A DNA stretch of 64,000 bases from contig NZ_QCZD01000003.1 of NCBI RefSeq assembly GCF_003075045.1, forward strand, positions 868,001-932,000. The letters run 5' to 3'. The stretch is from Maribacter litoralis (GTDB lineage: Bacteria; Bacteroidota; Bacteroidia; Flavobacteriales; Flavobacteriaceae). The translations under genes and the position numbers were made by a program. Below the pieces are notes generated by a model that was not told the origin of the DNA, did not search any database, and saw only the letters and a list, made by a program, of their open reading frames with translations. The number at the start of each line of letters is the position of its first letter. The stretch's first letter is position 1. This document shows, in pieces, positions 8,912-18,400 of this stretch.

Positions 8912-9356
8912 TCTAATGAAATATTTGAATGTTTACTTCTTGCTTTTCTGTCTTTGCTTAACCAATTGTACGTCACAGAAAAAATTACAAACAGAAGCTC
9001 CGTTCGAAATCGGTAAAGCTACAAGTCAGCCATATGTTGGCGGTAGAGAAGAAAGTGGCTCTGGTACCGAATTACGAATTCCGGTTTCACTACTTGAAAA
9101 TTCTGAAGTAGAATTATATGAGATTTATTTTCGTGGTAAGAAGGTAAAAGCAATAGTTAATACTATAGAAAATCAAAAAATGATTGTGGTTAGAATACCT
9201 AATAACATTCCAGAATCAACTGAAACTTTAGATTTAAAGTTAAATGCAGACGAGGCAGTAGTAAGCTATAATGAAAATGGAGTAGTAAAATATGTGAAAA
9301 TAAGCAGCATAAAACAGAAACAACCTTTAATATATAAAGGCGCTCCCCAAAACTAA
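8907..9356 (+). CDS. Small lipoprotein of unknown function
   Basis: 149 residues. A lipoprotein signal ends at the cysteine in LTNCTS (about residue 21), so the mature protein is probably anchored to a membrane on the outer side of the inner membrane. The rest is a compact beta-rich domain without a motif I recognise; the region YFRGKKVKAIV followed by VVRIPNN suggests strands. An alternative start is the ATG at 8916. Lies between the ECF sigma unit and the flippase gene; the start codon sits inside an inverted repeat (8875-8911). Confidence 0.6.
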   Translation: MGLMKYLNVYFLLFCLCLTNCTSQKKLQTEAPFEIGKATSQPYVGGREESGSGTELRIPVSLLENSEVELYEIYFRGKKVKAIVNTIENQKMIVVRIPNNIPESTETLDLKLNADEAVVSYNENGVVKYVKISSIKQKQPLIYKGAPQN

Positions 9357-9357
9357 C

Positions 9358-9388
9358 TTTGTAACTAGGCTATAAATAGGTACTTTTA
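9358..9388 (+). promoter_or_regulatory. Promoter for the flippase operon
   Basis: TTTG at 9358-9361, 19-nt spacer, and TACTTTTA at 9381-9388 (one mismatch to TAnnTTTG). The predicted transcription start is about 12-15 nt before the TTG start codon at 9408. The -33 element overlaps the stop of the preceding gene. Confidence 0.55.
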
Positions 9389-9407
9389 TCGCCTTAATGT
9401 ACAGTGC

Positions 9408-10868
9408 TTGAATCCACTCAAAAAACTCTTTAAACAAACTGCAATTTATGGCTTGGCAACTGTCTTGCCAAGGATGATTTCGTTTTTACTTGTGCCAATT
9501 TATACAGATGTTATGGCACCGGGTAAATATGGTGAGGTTACATTAATATTTTCTTGGTTTGCCATTTTTAATGTTTTTTTGGCTTATGGAATGGAAACGG
9601 CCTTTTTTCGTTTTTATAAGGAATCGGAAAATAGGAAAAAGGTTGTCAGCACTTCACTATTGTCCATAATGGGCTCAACTGCCTTGTTAGTTTTAGTTGG
9701 AATATTTTTTAAGACACCATTATCTACCGCTTTAAATATTGACTTGCCATTCATGAATTATGTGTTGGGGATTTTGGCGTTAGATGCGTTAGCTATTATA
9801 CCTTTCGCATGGTTAAGAGCCAATGAAAAACCAATGCGATATGCAGTTGTTAAAATATTAAACGTATCACTAAATCTAGGTCTCACCTTATTTTTCTTGA
9901 TTCTCTTACCTAAGATCGCATCGGGATCATCGTCTGGGTTTTTAAATACATTGTATAAGGTAGACTATGAAATTCCTTATATTTTAATTGCAAATTTAAT
10001 AGCTAGCGGAGTTACGCTATTATTAATGATTAGGGTTTACATTCGTAGACCATATGTATTTGATAAAGAGCTCTGGAAAAGGATGGTAAGTTATGCAATG
10101 CCTGTTATGGTTGCAGGTATTGCCTTTACGATCAATGAGGTTTTTGACAGGTATTTGCTTTCTGAATTGTTGCCTGTGGATATTGCAAAAAGTGAAATGG
10201 GTAAATATTCAGCTTGTTATAAACTAGCCCTTTTTATGACACTATTTGCTACCGCTTTCAGAATGGGAATAGAACCATTTTTCTTTAGTCATTCAGATAC
10301 TAAGAACCCGCAGAAAGCTTATGCTCAGATTACCAACTATTTTGTGGTTTTGGGTAGTATAATTTTATTATCGGTTGTGGTTTTTTCAGACGTACTTAAG
10401 CGTTTTCTGGTTTTAAACGAATCATATTGGGATGCCATGCCAATAGTTCCATTAATTGTTCTTGCTAGTTTCTTCTTAGGTATTTACCATAACTTATCCG
10501 TTTGGTACAAAGTTACAGACCGCACAAAATTCGGTGCTTATATTTCAATGATTGGTGCGGTTTTGACCATTGTTATTAATTTAATTTTTATCCCTTACTT
10601 TGGGTATATGGCGTCGGCCGTAGCCACCTTAATGGCTTATGGCACTATGATGATGTTGTCGTTTTATTTTGGGAGAATGTATTATCCTATTCCGTATAAC
10701 TTTAGAAAAATTATCTTTTATTTAGGAATTTCCATCTTGTTTTCTATACTTTCATTTTACATATTTGATAGAAACCTCATTGTAGGTATCCCGTTATTAT
10801 TGTTGTTTTTAGGTCTTGTTTACAAGCTCGAGTTTGAGAACCTTAAAAAATTATATTTAAATAGATGA
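9408..10868 (+). CDS. Polysaccharide/lipid-linked sugar flippase (MOP superfamily)
   Basis: 486 residues with about 14 transmembrane helices, opening [18 protein letters not shown] as in Wzx-like oligosaccharide flippases of Bacteroidota. It would move undecaprenyl-linked sugars across the inner membrane for envelope polysaccharide or glycoprotein glycosylation. The start is TTG at 9408: no in-frame ATG lies upstream before the predicted promoter and the conserved N-terminus begins here. The last 4 nt overlap dut (ATGA). The surrounding genes (TPR protein, DUF4292 lipoprotein, EnvC-like protein) form a common flavobacterial envelope cluster. Confidence 0.85.
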   Translation: MNPLKKLFKQTAIYGLATVLPRMISFLLVPIYTDVMAPGKYGEVTLIFSWFAIFNVFLAYGMETAFFRFYKESENRKKVVSTSLLSIMGSTALLVLVGIFFKTPLSTALNIDLPFMNYVLGILALDALAIIPFAWLRANEKPMRYAVVKILNVSLNLGLTLFFLILLPKIASGSSSGFLNTLYKVDYEIPYILIANLIASGVTLLLMIRVYIRRPYVFDKELWKRMVSYAMPVMVAGIAFTINEVFDRYLLSELLPVDIAKSEMGKYSACYKLALFMTLFATAFRMGIEPFFFSHSDTKNPQKAYAQITNYFVVLGSIILLSVVVFSDVLKRFLVLNESYWDAMPIVPLIVLASFFLGIYHNLSVWYKVTDRTKFGAYISMIGAVLTIVINLIFIPYFGYMASAVATLMAYGTMMMLSFYFGRMYYPIPYNFRKIIFYLGISILFSILSFYIFDRNLIVGIPLLLLFLGLVYKLEFENLKKLYLNR

Positions 10869-11299
10869 ACATAAAAATCATAAACAAGTCTTCCCATAAG
10901 TTACCCCACTATGAAACAAGTGCTTCTGCGGGAATGGACTTAAGGGCTAATCTTACCGAATCAATTACATTACAACCATTGAGCAGGGCTATTATACCAA
11001 CTGGTCTTTATATGGAATTGCCGGTGGGTATTGAGGCACAAGTGCGACCACGTAGTGGTTTAGCTGCGAAAAAGGGTGTAACCGTTTTAAATGCTCCTGG
11101 CACGATTGATGCTGACTATAGAGGGGAGGTAGGTGTTATTCTTGTTAATCTTTCTAATGAACCTTTTACCATAGAAAATGGTGAACGTATTGCACAAATG
11201 GTAATTGCAAAACATGAACGGGCTGAGTGGAACGTAGTGGAGAGTTTGTCTGAAACCACTCGGGGAGAAGGTGGCTTTGGTAGTACTGGTGTAAAGTAA
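10865..11299 (+). CDS. dut: Deoxyuridine 5'-triphosphate nucleotidohydrolase
   Basis: Trimeric dUTPase, 144 residues; hydrolyses dUTP to dUMP and pyrophosphate, keeping uracil out of DNA and feeding thymidylate synthesis. All five motifs are intact: AGMDL (22-26), RPRSGLA (61-67), GTIDADYRG (79-87, with the catalytic aspartate D82 or D84 in this block), ERIAQMV (107-113) and the flexible C-terminal [10 protein letters not shown] (133-142). It overlaps the flippase gene by 4 nt and is followed 16 nt later by the TPR gene, so it is co-transcribed with envelope genes. Confidence 0.96.
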   Translation: MNIKIINKSSHKLPHYETSASAGMDLRANLTESITLQPLSRAIIPTGLYMELPVGIEAQVRPRSGLAAKKGVTVLNAPGTIDADYRGEVGVILVNLSNEPFTIENGERIAQMVIAKHERAEWNVVESLSETTRGEGGFGSTGVK

Positions 11300-11315
11300 A
11301 TTCTATTTAATAGAT

Positions 11316-12251
11316 ATGATGAAGGCGGTATTTTTGGGTTTGGCATTCGGTGTTTTTTGTTCACCGATATCAATTTATGCGCAAGAAACCCCCGATTTGG
11401 ATATTGAACAGAGTTCAGAAGTCTTTCTTGAAGAATACTCCGATACTTTTCAAGAGAATTTTTTTGAAGGTTTAAAACAAAAAGGCATTAGGAACTATGA
11501 TCGTGCCATTACTTACTTTTTAGAATGTAAGCGGTTACAGCCTCAGAATACTGTAGTTTCATTTGAGCTGGCCAAATTCCATTTGTACGATAAGCAACTG
11601 ACCAACGCGCAAGAATACGCATTGGAGGCTATAAACGGGGAACCGGAAAATTATTGGTACGCCGAAACCCTGGTAGATATTATAGATGCTAGAAAAGCTG
11701 TTATAGATGGAGTTAAAGAAGAATTACCTTGGAATAATGTACAGTTAAGGGTGAATCTAGCAGAGATCTATTATTTAAATGAAGATTATGTAACTGCCCA
11801 AACTATTTTAAAAGGAGTTAAAACTACCAAAATACATGAGTATTTGGCTAGTAAGATTACCGACTCGATCGCTAATCAAAAAAAGAAATTTGTACACGTA
11901 GTTAGAGCGGTAAATACTACCCCTAGTAAAGACTTGAACAATGTAGCTGGTTTTAAAACTAGAATAAAGGCAATGCTTAATGCAGATACTGATAGTAATG
12001 AGTTTTTGGAAACAACCGAGGAAGCAATAGAAAATTTTCCTTCTCAACCATATTTTTATTATGCTAATGGAACAGCATTGAACAAAGTACAAAGGCATAA
12101 AGATGCGATTGAAGTATTGGAGGGGGCATTAGATTATATAATAGATGATGCTCCGTTAGAAAATGCCATTTATAAAGAATTGGTCAAAGCATATACCGCT
12201 ACAAATAATACGTCTAAAGCAAATATGTACCTTAGTAAAATTAAATCTTAG
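11316..12251 (+). CDS. Exported tetratricopeptide-repeat protein
   Basis: 311 residues with an N-terminal signal peptide (about 1-22, ending near SIYAQ). Three or more TPR-like helical pairs can be seen: around 50-115, 125-165 and 235-310, with the usual small/large alternation (for example YDRAITYFLECKRLQPQN). A protein-protein scaffold in the periplasm is likely. It is the third gene of the flippase-dut unit and directly precedes the DUF4292 lipoprotein (7-nt gap), the conserved flavobacterial order. Start 11316 or the next ATG at 11319. Confidence 0.75.
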   Translation: MMKAVFLGLAFGVFCSPISIYAQETPDLDIEQSSEVFLEEYSDTFQENFFEGLKQKGIRNYDRAITYFLECKRLQPQNTVVSFELAKFHLYDKQLTNAQEYALEAINGEPENYWYAETLVDIIDARKAVIDGVKEELPWNNVQLRVNLAEIYYLNEDYVTAQTILKGVKTTKIHEYLASKITDSIANQKKKFVHVVRAVNTTPSKDLNNVAGFKTRIKAMLNADTDSNEFLETTEEAIENFPSQPYFYYANGTALNKVQRHKDAIEVLEGALDYIIDDAPLENAIYKELVKAYTATNNTSKANMYLSKIKS

Positions 12252-12258
12252 ATTGTTG

Positions 12259-13044
12259 ATGATAAAGTTTTTGAACACAATGAGAACATCCCACTTTTTA
12301 CTGCTAGTTACAATAGTGTTTATGGTGTCATGTAAAAGTACCAAAGTAGTTACGGGTGGTACTGTTGATACTAAACTATCGTCTAAATCTGTAATTAAGG
12401 CGCACTACCAAAATGAAGCCGGTTTTAAAACATTGACAGGTAGGGTTAAAATAAATTATTCTGATGGGGAAACATCTCAAAGTGTTTCGGTTAGTTTACG
12501 AATGGAGAAGGATAAAGCCATATGGATGAGTGCCCCTCTTGGTATCGTAAAAGCATATATCACTCCTGATCGAGTATCGTTCTATAATAAACTTGAAAAT
12601 GAATATTTTGATGGAGATTTCACCTATTTAAGTAATTTATTGGGCACTGAAGTTGACTTTTCCATTCTGCAAAACTTGCTTACTGGTCAGGCAATAGTAG
12701 ACTTAAGACAAGAGAAATATGACATTGATATTTCTGGTGATAGTTACAGGTTAATTCCTAAACAACAAGGGGTACTATATAAGACTTTGTTTCAAGTAGA
12801 ACCTAAGAATTTTAAAATGGGTCTGCAACAGCTTTCTCAACCTGCTGAAAAAAGAGTGTTAGAGATTTCCTATAAAAACTATCAAAGTTTGGATAATGAA
12901 ATTTTACCTAACGAAATTATGGTAAAAGCGATTAGCAAAGACAATGAAAATAATATAGACCTTGAGTTTAAAAATTTGGAATTGAACGGAACGGTCAATT
13001 TTCCATATTCCATACCAAAAGGTTTTAATGAAATAGAGCTTTAA
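12259..13044 (+). CDS. DUF4292 lipoprotein
   Basis: About 261 residues. A lipoprotein signal ends at the cysteine of VSCKST. Further upstream in-frame ATGs overlap the TPR gene and would spoil the signal; ATG 12259 or 12280 are the realistic starts, and 12280 gives the cleanest signal peptide. The mature part has the beta-sandwich look of LolB/LptM-like DUF4292 proteins, with the region MSAPLGIVKAYITPDRVSFYN typical of them. The family is found beside EnvC in Bacteroidota, and a role in outer-membrane lipoprotein handling is suspected but not proven. Confidence 0.75.
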   Translation: MIKFLNTMRTSHFLLLVTIVFMVSCKSTKVVTGGTVDTKLSSKSVIKAHYQNEAGFKTLTGRVKINYSDGETSQSVSVSLRMEKDKAIWMSAPLGIVKAYITPDRVSFYNKLENEYFDGDFTYLSNLLGTEVDFSILQNLLTGQAIVDLRQEKYDIDISGDSYRLIPKQQGVLYKTLFQVEPKNFKMGLQQLSQPAEKRVLEISYKNYQSLDNEILPNEIMVKAISKDNENNIDLEFKNLELNGTVNFPYSIPKGFNEIEL

Positions 13045-13048
13045 GCAG

Positions 13049-14272
13049 ATGTTGTTCAAATTTAAACTTAGCCTTTTATTACTTCTATTGTTTGCTTCGG
13101 GTTTTGCTATAGCACAGACCAGTGAACAAAAGGCTTTAGAGGAAAAACGCGAACAACTACAATCTGAAATACGAGATATTAATAGGTTGCTCTTTGCTGA
13201 AAAGAAAGAAAAAGGCAATGTTTTGGATCAAATGGAAGCTTTGGACAAAAAGATCACCGTACGGCAACAATTAATTAGGGTAACCAATCAACAGTCTAAT
13301 TTGTTGAACAGGCAAATTAATACCAACATAAGAAACATTGGTAAATTAAAAAACGAATTACAAGAGGTAAAGGATGAATACGCTAAGATGATCCAAAAGT
13401 CTTACCAAAATAAATCCAAACAGAATAGGTTAATGTTCCTCTTATCTTCAGAAAGCTTTTTTCAAGCTTTTAAGAGGCTTCAATATATGAAGCAATATAC
13501 TGACTATAGAAAAGAGCAAGGAGCTGAAATATTGGCTAAAACAGATGAATTATCAAGGCTTAACGCTGACTTGAACGAAGAGCGTAAGGTGAAAGAGGTG
13601 TTGCTTGCCCAGAATAAAAAAGCAAAGGACCAATTATTTGCAGAAATTCAATCTCAAAAAGCGCTATTAGGAACAATTCGAAAGAATGAAACTAAATATG
13701 CCAGCGCTATTGAAGCAAAAAAGAAGGAAGCTAGAAAAATCGATCAACAAATTGAAAAATTGATACGAAGCGCCATTGCCGCTTCCAATAAAAAATCTGG
13801 AAGTACCACAAAAAGCTCAAGCAAGTTTGTGCTTACACCGGAAGCTTCTAGAATTGCCAATAGTTTTTCCGCCAATAAAGGAAAACTGATCTGGCCGGTC
13901 GAAAAAGGAATAAAAAGTCAGGGGTTTGGAGTATATGCAGATCCTGTATACCCAGGTATAAAACACCAAAGTAACGGTGTAATCATTGCTACCGATGAAG
14001 GGGCTAAAGCACGTGCAATTTTTGAAGGTGAGGTTATTGCCATTCTTGCTGTACCTGGCGGCAACAAAGGTGTTCAAATTAAACACGGTAATTTTATAAG
14101 TACCTATTACAATTTATCTGAACTTTATGTAAAAAAAGGGGATAAAGTAAGTAGTAAAGAAGAGCTGGGTATCGTTTATACGAATAGGAATAATGGACAA
14201 ACTAGATTGAAATTTTATTTATATCAAGATACATCTCGTTTAAACCCAGAAGAATGGGTGTATCGACTTTAA
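13049..14272 (+). CDS. Murein hydrolase activator, EnvC/M23 type
   Basis: 407 residues: signal peptide (1-22), long coiled coil (about 25-250), then a C-terminal LytM/M23 domain (about 295-400). In the M23 domain the zinc-ligand pattern HxxxD is lost: the corresponding segment reads KHQSNGVIIATDEG, and the final HxH motif is replaced by RLKFYL. That makes it a degenerate peptidase, as in EnvC proteins that activate amidases for daughter-cell separation. ATG lies 4 nt after the DUF4292 stop, so it is in the same operon. Confidence 0.85.
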   Translation: MLFKFKLSLLLLLLFASGFAIAQTSEQKALEEKREQLQSEIRDINRLLFAEKKEKGNVLDQMEALDKKITVRQQLIRVTNQQSNLLNRQINTNIRNIGKLKNELQEVKDEYAKMIQKSYQNKSKQNRLMFLLSSESFFQAFKRLQYMKQYTDYRKEQGAEILAKTDELSRLNADLNEERKVKEVLLAQNKKAKDQLFAEIQSQKALLGTIRKNETKYASAIEAKKKEARKIDQQIEKLIRSAIAASNKKSGSTTKSSSKFVLTPEASRIANSFSANKGKLIWPVEKGIKSQGFGVYADPVYPGIKHQSNGVIIATDEGAKARAIFEGEVIAILAVPGGNKGVQIKHGNFISTYYNLSELYVKKGDKVSSKEELGIVYTNRNNGQTRLKFYLYQDTSRLNPEEWVYRL

Positions 14273-14284
14273 AAATGTACTCGT

Positions 14285-15130
14285 ATGCAAAATCAGACTA
14301 AAATAACGGATATTAAAGGAAGTTTTGAATTACGAAACGGAGTTCAAATGCCTTATTTAGGTTTAGGTACCTATCAATCAGATAATGATCAAGAAGTTGT
14401 AAATGCGATTAAAAGCGCTATTAAAATTGGTTATAGGCATATTGATACGGCAGCAGTATATAAGAATGAAGAGGGTGTTGGTAAGGGCATAAGAGAAAGT
14501 GGTATTGATAGAAGTGAATTATTTTTAGTGTCCAAGGTATGGAACGATGATCAAGGTTATGATGAAACCTTAAAAGCTTTTGATGAAAGTTTAGCACGTT
14601 TAGGTGTTGACTATTTGGATTTATACCTAATTCACTGGCCCGTTTCTGGTAAATACAAAGAAACTTGGAAAGCGTTGGAGTATTTGTATGCTCAAAAAAA
14701 GATTAAAGCCATAGGTGTAAGCAATTTTCTTCAACATCACTTAGAAGATTTAGTTAAGGATTGTGAAGTGGTGCCAATGGTTAACCAAATGGAATTTCAT
14801 CCATATTTGGTTCAACAAGAATTGATCGATTACTGTAATGTAAACGGAATACAATATGAATCATGGTCTCCTTTTATGCAAGGCAAAGTCTTCGAACTTG
14901 ATATTTGTGATGATTTGGCCAAAAAGTACAATAAGAGTGTTGCTCAAATTATTCTTCGTTGGAATCTTCAGAAAGGTGTGGTTGCAATCCCTAAATCGGT
15001 TCACGAAAATCGAATAGCTTCTAATGCCGATATTTTTGATTTTGAATTGAGCGATGAAGATATTGCCTTTTTAGATGGGTTGGAAATAGGAGAACGCACA
15101 GGTCCTGATCCCGATAACTTCAATTTTTAA
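14285..15130 (+). CDS. Aldo/keto reductase
   Basis: 281 residues, a TIM-barrel NADPH-dependent oxidoreductase. The catalytic tetrad is complete: D54, Y59, K84 and H117 (segments GYRHIDTAAVYKNE, LVSKVW and LIHWPV). The NADPH-binding IPKSVHENRIASN near 240-252 is typical of AKR5-like prokaryotic enzymes such as 2,5-diketo-gluconate reductase and methylglyoxal reductases; the physiological substrate cannot be told. It follows the EnvC gene by 12 nt with no terminator seen between, so it may ride on the envelope operon. Confidence 0.9.
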   Translation: MQNQTKITDIKGSFELRNGVQMPYLGLGTYQSDNDQEVVNAIKSAIKIGYRHIDTAAVYKNEEGVGKGIRESGIDRSELFLVSKVWNDDQGYDETLKAFDESLARLGVDYLDLYLIHWPVSGKYKETWKALEYLYAQKKIKAIGVSNFLQHHLEDLVKDCEVVPMVNQMEFHPYLVQQELIDYCNVNGIQYESWSPFMQGKVFELDICDDLAKKYNKSVAQIILRWNLQKGVVAIPKSVHENRIASNADIFDFELSDEDIAFLDGLEIGERTGPDPDNFNF

Positions 15131-15279
15131 TACGCTATTTTGTGATATCGGTTTTTATGTTAAATGCATAATATCATTTCTTTAAAAATTAGTTATTTTA
15201 CTGATATTCATTACGTTAAGTGTAAATGATTTCAGTTTTTTTGCGAAATTTGAGGTAGAAATGAAAAAAGGAGAGTATT

Positions 15280-15597
15280 ATGCAGAGCACATTCACATTC
15301 AATTCAACCACAGGTCAAAAGCAAGTTAGTAGTAATACAAAGCTAAAGTCGATAACATGGAATGGTGTAGCTACTTATATTCCAATTGTCATTTATGCGG
15401 TATTTCTTATCGTAAGTTTAGTGCTTGCTTTATATGGCTCTTTGGTTTTCGCAGGTATATTCTTTATAGTTGGTAGTGTGGGTTTAACGGCACTTTATAT
15501 CTGGAACTATATGAAGGATACCGACATGGAAGTTTCTTTTCAAATTGATGTAGACCAAACTGAATTAGAAAGAGAATTATACGAGGAAGTTGCTTAA
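15280..15597 (+). CDS. Small two-helix membrane protein, unknown function
   Basis: 105 residues. A polar N-terminus of about 25 residues is followed by two hydrophobic segments (about 30-56 and 58-75) and an acidic tail ending ELERELYEEVA. No family recognised. An AAAAAGGAGAG stretch 8 to 19 nt before the ATG resembles a real ribosome-binding site, which is rare in this window. The gene converges on the thioesterase gene with a 5-nt gap. Confidence 0.5.
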   Translation: MQSTFTFNSTTGQKQVSSNTKLKSITWNGVATYIPIVIYAVFLIVSLVLALYGSLVFAGIFFIVGSVGLTALYIWNYMKDTDMEVSFQIDVDQTELERELYEEVA

Positions 15598-15602
15598 TAG
15601 CT

Positions 15603-16115
15603 CTATTTAGTAAATAGCGCTTTAAGCTCAGTGGCATTGTCCGGCTTCATTTTACCGGCTAGAACTAAACTTAATTGTTTTCTGCGTAGAGCACCTTCAA
15701 AGCGCGTAATTTCCAATGGTGTTTCAGGTATTAACTCTGGTACTTCGGTAGGTTTACCGGTTTCATCTACGGCAACAAAGGTATAGATAGCCTCATTTGC
15801 CTTAGTGCGCTTGCCGTTATAGCGGTCTTCTATCCAAACATCTATATACACCTCCATAGAAGTGTTGTAAGCTCTAGAAACGGCTGCTTCAACGGTAACT
15901 ACACTACCTAAAGGTATTGCTAGATTAAATGCAACATGGTTTACAGATGCTGTAACCGTAATTCTTCGGCTATGTCTACCTGCAGCTATACTGGCTGCAC
16001 GATCCATACGGGCCAATAATTCCCCTCCAAATAGATTTTGAAGTGCATTGGTCTCACTAGGGAGAACCATATCTGTCATTGTGGTACGAGATGCTGAAGG
16101 CGATTTTGCTTCCAT
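15603..16115 (-). CDS. Acyl-CoA thioesterase, hotdog fold (YciA-like)
   Basis: 170 residues in a single hotdog domain. The segment NALQNLFGGELLARMDRAASIAA is the typical helix of YciA/BFIT-like acyl-CoA hydrolases (N22...GG...D35 being the usual active-site side), and VNHVAFNLAIPLGSVV is the conserved following block. It hydrolyses acyl-CoA to free acid and CoA; chain length preference is unknown. A -7 box TATCTTTG lies on the minus strand at 16140-16133, 17 nt before the start. Confidence 0.85.
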   Translation of the reverse strand: MEAKSPSASRTTMTDMVLPSETNALQNLFGGELLARMDRAASIAAGRHSRRITVTASVNHVAFNLAIPLGSVVTVEAAVSRAYNTSMEVYIDVWIEDRYNGKRTKANEAIYTFVAVDETGKPTEVPELIPETPLEITRFEGALRRKQLSLVLAGKMKPDNATELKALFTK

Positions 16116-16132
16116 TAAATAGAAATTTTCCG

Positions 16133-16140
16133 CAAAGATA
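16133..16140 (-). promoter_or_regulatory. -7 box for the thioesterase gene
   Basis: TATCTTTG on the minus strand matches TAnnTTTG exactly, 17 nt upstream of the ATG. No clear -33 element at the right distance. Confidence 0.45.
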
Positions 16141-16175
16141 CGGGCATCAATGATACTTATAAAATGTGTGTAGGT

Positions 16176-17135
16176 TTATTTTTCGGATAATAACCAAGCG
16201 TCTTTAGACTGCGTAAGCTTTATTTCACGCAAAGCTTTTAAAGCATCGTTTGCGTTCGTATAGCTGTCAAATGTAACCATGTGCAACCCGTAAGCATTGG
16301 TGCCGTAGTAGCCCGCATTGAAACCAAGAGCCTTTAATTGCTCTATTTTTCTATCTGCATTTCCTTTTACCCTAAACGCTCCTGCAACAATATAATGGGT
16401 TTCCACACCCTCTTTAACGGTTGACGAAGAAGAAGCATCTATAGTAACTGTTGGTAATTCTAACGGAGAAAGATCAAAGAATGTTGCTTCCTGTATTTGC
16501 TTGTTTACATACTCTTGAGCATCTTGTCTAGCAACTTGCTCATTAGTGCGCTGCTGTTTGTATGCACGATAACCTGTAATACCTGTTGAGAATGCCAACA
16601 TTAATATTGCAGCATATTTTAAGTACGGTCTAAAGCGACTAGTCGCTCTGCGTTCAGGACTAATAACGAACGGTATTTTTTCTTCGATCTCTACGATTTC
16701 TTCTTTTAATTCTTCTCTTAATACCGGAATCGAATTAAAGTTTGAAAGCCCGAAAGAAGACGTTAAATAGTTGGTCTCATTGGCAGGTTGAAACAATATT
16801 TTATCTTCATTGTTTCTTGTTAATGAGCCTATATTTTTTAGGTGTAAAGAAGTTTCTTGTATTAAAACATCTTGCCAAACCTTCACTTGGTTTTCTATTT
16901 CTACCAGTGCAGTTTCATAGGATACTTTCTCTGCATTGGACACATAAGAAACCAAAAGTCCATCATTTGAAGTAAGCTGCCTATTGAAAACAATAGATTT
17001 ATTTGGCGCGCTAAAGGTATTGGTTACTACGTTTATTTTCGCAGAATTTTTTTGAGTTAGGAACGCTCCAAACCCGGGAACAACAACACAGTTGTACCTA
17101 TAAAGTAAATCGCTTATATAGTGTTCTAAAACCAT
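16176..17135 (-). CDS. HU-CCDC81/SPOR-domain protein
   Basis: 319 residues. The N-terminal region (about 1-140) opens VLEHYISDLLYRYNCVVVPGFGAFL, the signature of the bacterial HU-CCDC81 pair of domains; one transmembrane helix lies about 170-188; a C-terminal SPOR domain (about 245-316) begins HYIVAGAFRVKGNADR. SPOR domains bind denuded septal peptidoglycan, so the protein probably links cytoplasm and division site. It is divergent from dprA (92-bp gap). A terminator-like hairpin in its own orientation lies just upstream at 17159-17180. Confidence 0.85.
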   Translation of the reverse strand: MVLEHYISDLLYRYNCVVVPGFGAFLTQKNSAKINVVTNTFSAPNKSIVFNRQLTSNDGLLVSYVSNAEKVSYETALVEIENQVKVWQDVLIQETSLHLKNIGSLTRNNEDKILFQPANETNYLTSSFGLSNFNSIPVLREELKEEIVEIEEKIPFVISPERRATSRFRPYLKYAAILMLAFSTGITGYRAYKQQRTNEQVARQDAQEYVNKQIQEATFFDLSPLELPTVTIDASSSSTVKEGVETHYIVAGAFRVKGNADRKIEQLKALGFNAGYYGTNAYGLHMVTFDSYTNANDALKALREIKLTQSKDAWLLSEK

Positions 17136-17150
17136 TCTTGCGCAAATATG

Positions 17151-17180
17151 AAAAAAATAAAGAGGTATAAAAACCTCTTT
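17151..17180 (-). terminator. Minus-strand terminator-like hairpin upstream of the SPOR gene
   Basis: AAAGAGG (17159-17165) pairs with CCTCTTT (17174-17180), loop TATAAAAA. On the minus strand the stem is followed by a T-run (complement of the seven A at 17151-17157). It points towards the SPOR gene start and may block antisense transcription leaving dprA, or act as a leader attenuator. Confidence 0.45.
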
Positions 17181-17227
17181 CGTAACTTTTTATTAACATA
17201 TTTTTTCACCTTATTTGTGAACAAGAA

Positions 17228-18346
17228 ATGAAAACTACACAACACACTGCCGATGAACTTGTTGCAATACTTCGTTTGCAACATGTACCCAATATAGGAG
17301 ATGTCCTAGCCAAGAAATTAATTTCACATTGTGGTAGTCCGTCCGCAATTTTTGAAGATAAAAAACAGAATCTTTTGAAAATTGACGGTATTGGAACACA
17401 TACTATAAAGCATTTATTCGATACAGAGCATTTGGAAGCTGCAGAAGCTGAATACAATTATATTTTTAAAAATGATATTAAATGCACTTATTTTTTAGAT
17501 GAGAACTATCCGAAATATCTAAAGCATTGTATTGACGGACCCATTCTAATATTTCAAAAAGGAAACATTGATTTAGCGCAACGAAAAATTATTAGTGTCG
17601 TAGGTACACGTAATATTACAAGTTACGGAACTTCTTTTTGTGAGCAGTTTATTGAGGAATTGGCACCACTGAACCCGGTAATTATTAGTGGCTTTGCATA
17701 TGGAGTGGATATTTGTATTCAAAAAGAAGCAATTAAGCACGGTTTGCAAACCATAGGTTGTTTGGCGCACGGATTAAATCAAATATACCCAAAAGTACAT
17801 GCCAAATACCAAGCTGAGGTTCTTAAAAATGGCGGATTTTACACAGAATTTTGGAGTACCAGTAAACCTGAGCGTGAAAACTTTTTAAAACGCAACCGAA
17901 TTATAGCCGGTGTGAGTGAAGCGACCGTAGTAGTGGAATCTGCTGAAAAAGGTGGAAGCTTGGTAACTGCTGATATTGCCAATAGTTATAATAGAGATGT
18001 ATTTGCAGTGCCCGGCAGAACTACAGATAAATATAGCCTTGGTTGTAACAACCTTATAAAACAGCAAAAAGCTCATGTAATGACTTCTGCGGCGGACTTA
18101 ATTTATTTGTTAGACTGGGATATTGAGGAAAAGAAGAATACACCTATTCAAAAACAACTGTTCATTGAGCTTGATAAAATAGAACAGGAAATATATACCT
18201 ATCTACAGAATAACGGGAAGCAATTATTGGATAGTATTGCACTCGATTGTAAACTACCCATATTTAAAACATCATCTACCTTGTTAGCCATGGAAATGAA
18301 AGGTGTAATACGACCATTACCGGGGAAATTGTTTGAGGCGATATAA
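17228..18346 (+). CDS. dprA: DNA-processing protein A
   Basis: 372 residues. N-terminal helix-hairpin-helix (about 10-65: LQHVPNIGDVLAKKLI), central extended Rossmann fold (about 95-300) with the nucleotide-like motif VGTRNITSYG and SGFAYGVDICIQKEA, and a C-terminal winged-helix-like DML1 domain (about 310-370). DprA loads RecA on single-stranded DNA taken up by natural transformation. The C-terminal domain is present, as in most full-length homologues. No other competence gene lies nearby. Confidence 0.95.
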   Translation: MKTTQHTADELVAILRLQHVPNIGDVLAKKLISHCGSPSAIFEDKKQNLLKIDGIGTHTIKHLFDTEHLEAAEAEYNYIFKNDIKCTYFLDENYPKYLKHCIDGPILIFQKGNIDLAQRKIISVVGTRNITSYGTSFCEQFIEELAPLNPVIISGFAYGVDICIQKEAIKHGLQTIGCLAHGLNQIYPKVHAKYQAEVLKNGGFYTEFWSTSKPERENFLKRNRIIAGVSEATVVVESAEKGGSLVTADIANSYNRDVFAVPGRTTDKYSLGCNNLIKQQKAHVMTSAADLIYLLDWDIEEKKNTPIQKQLFIELDKIEQEIYTYLQNNGKQLLDSIALDCKLPIFKTSSTLLAMEMKGVIRPLPGKLFEAI

Positions 18347-18400
18347 CTATTTAGCAAACTACTTGGTTTGTTTTTAAAATTTTTCGAATAAACTATATAT

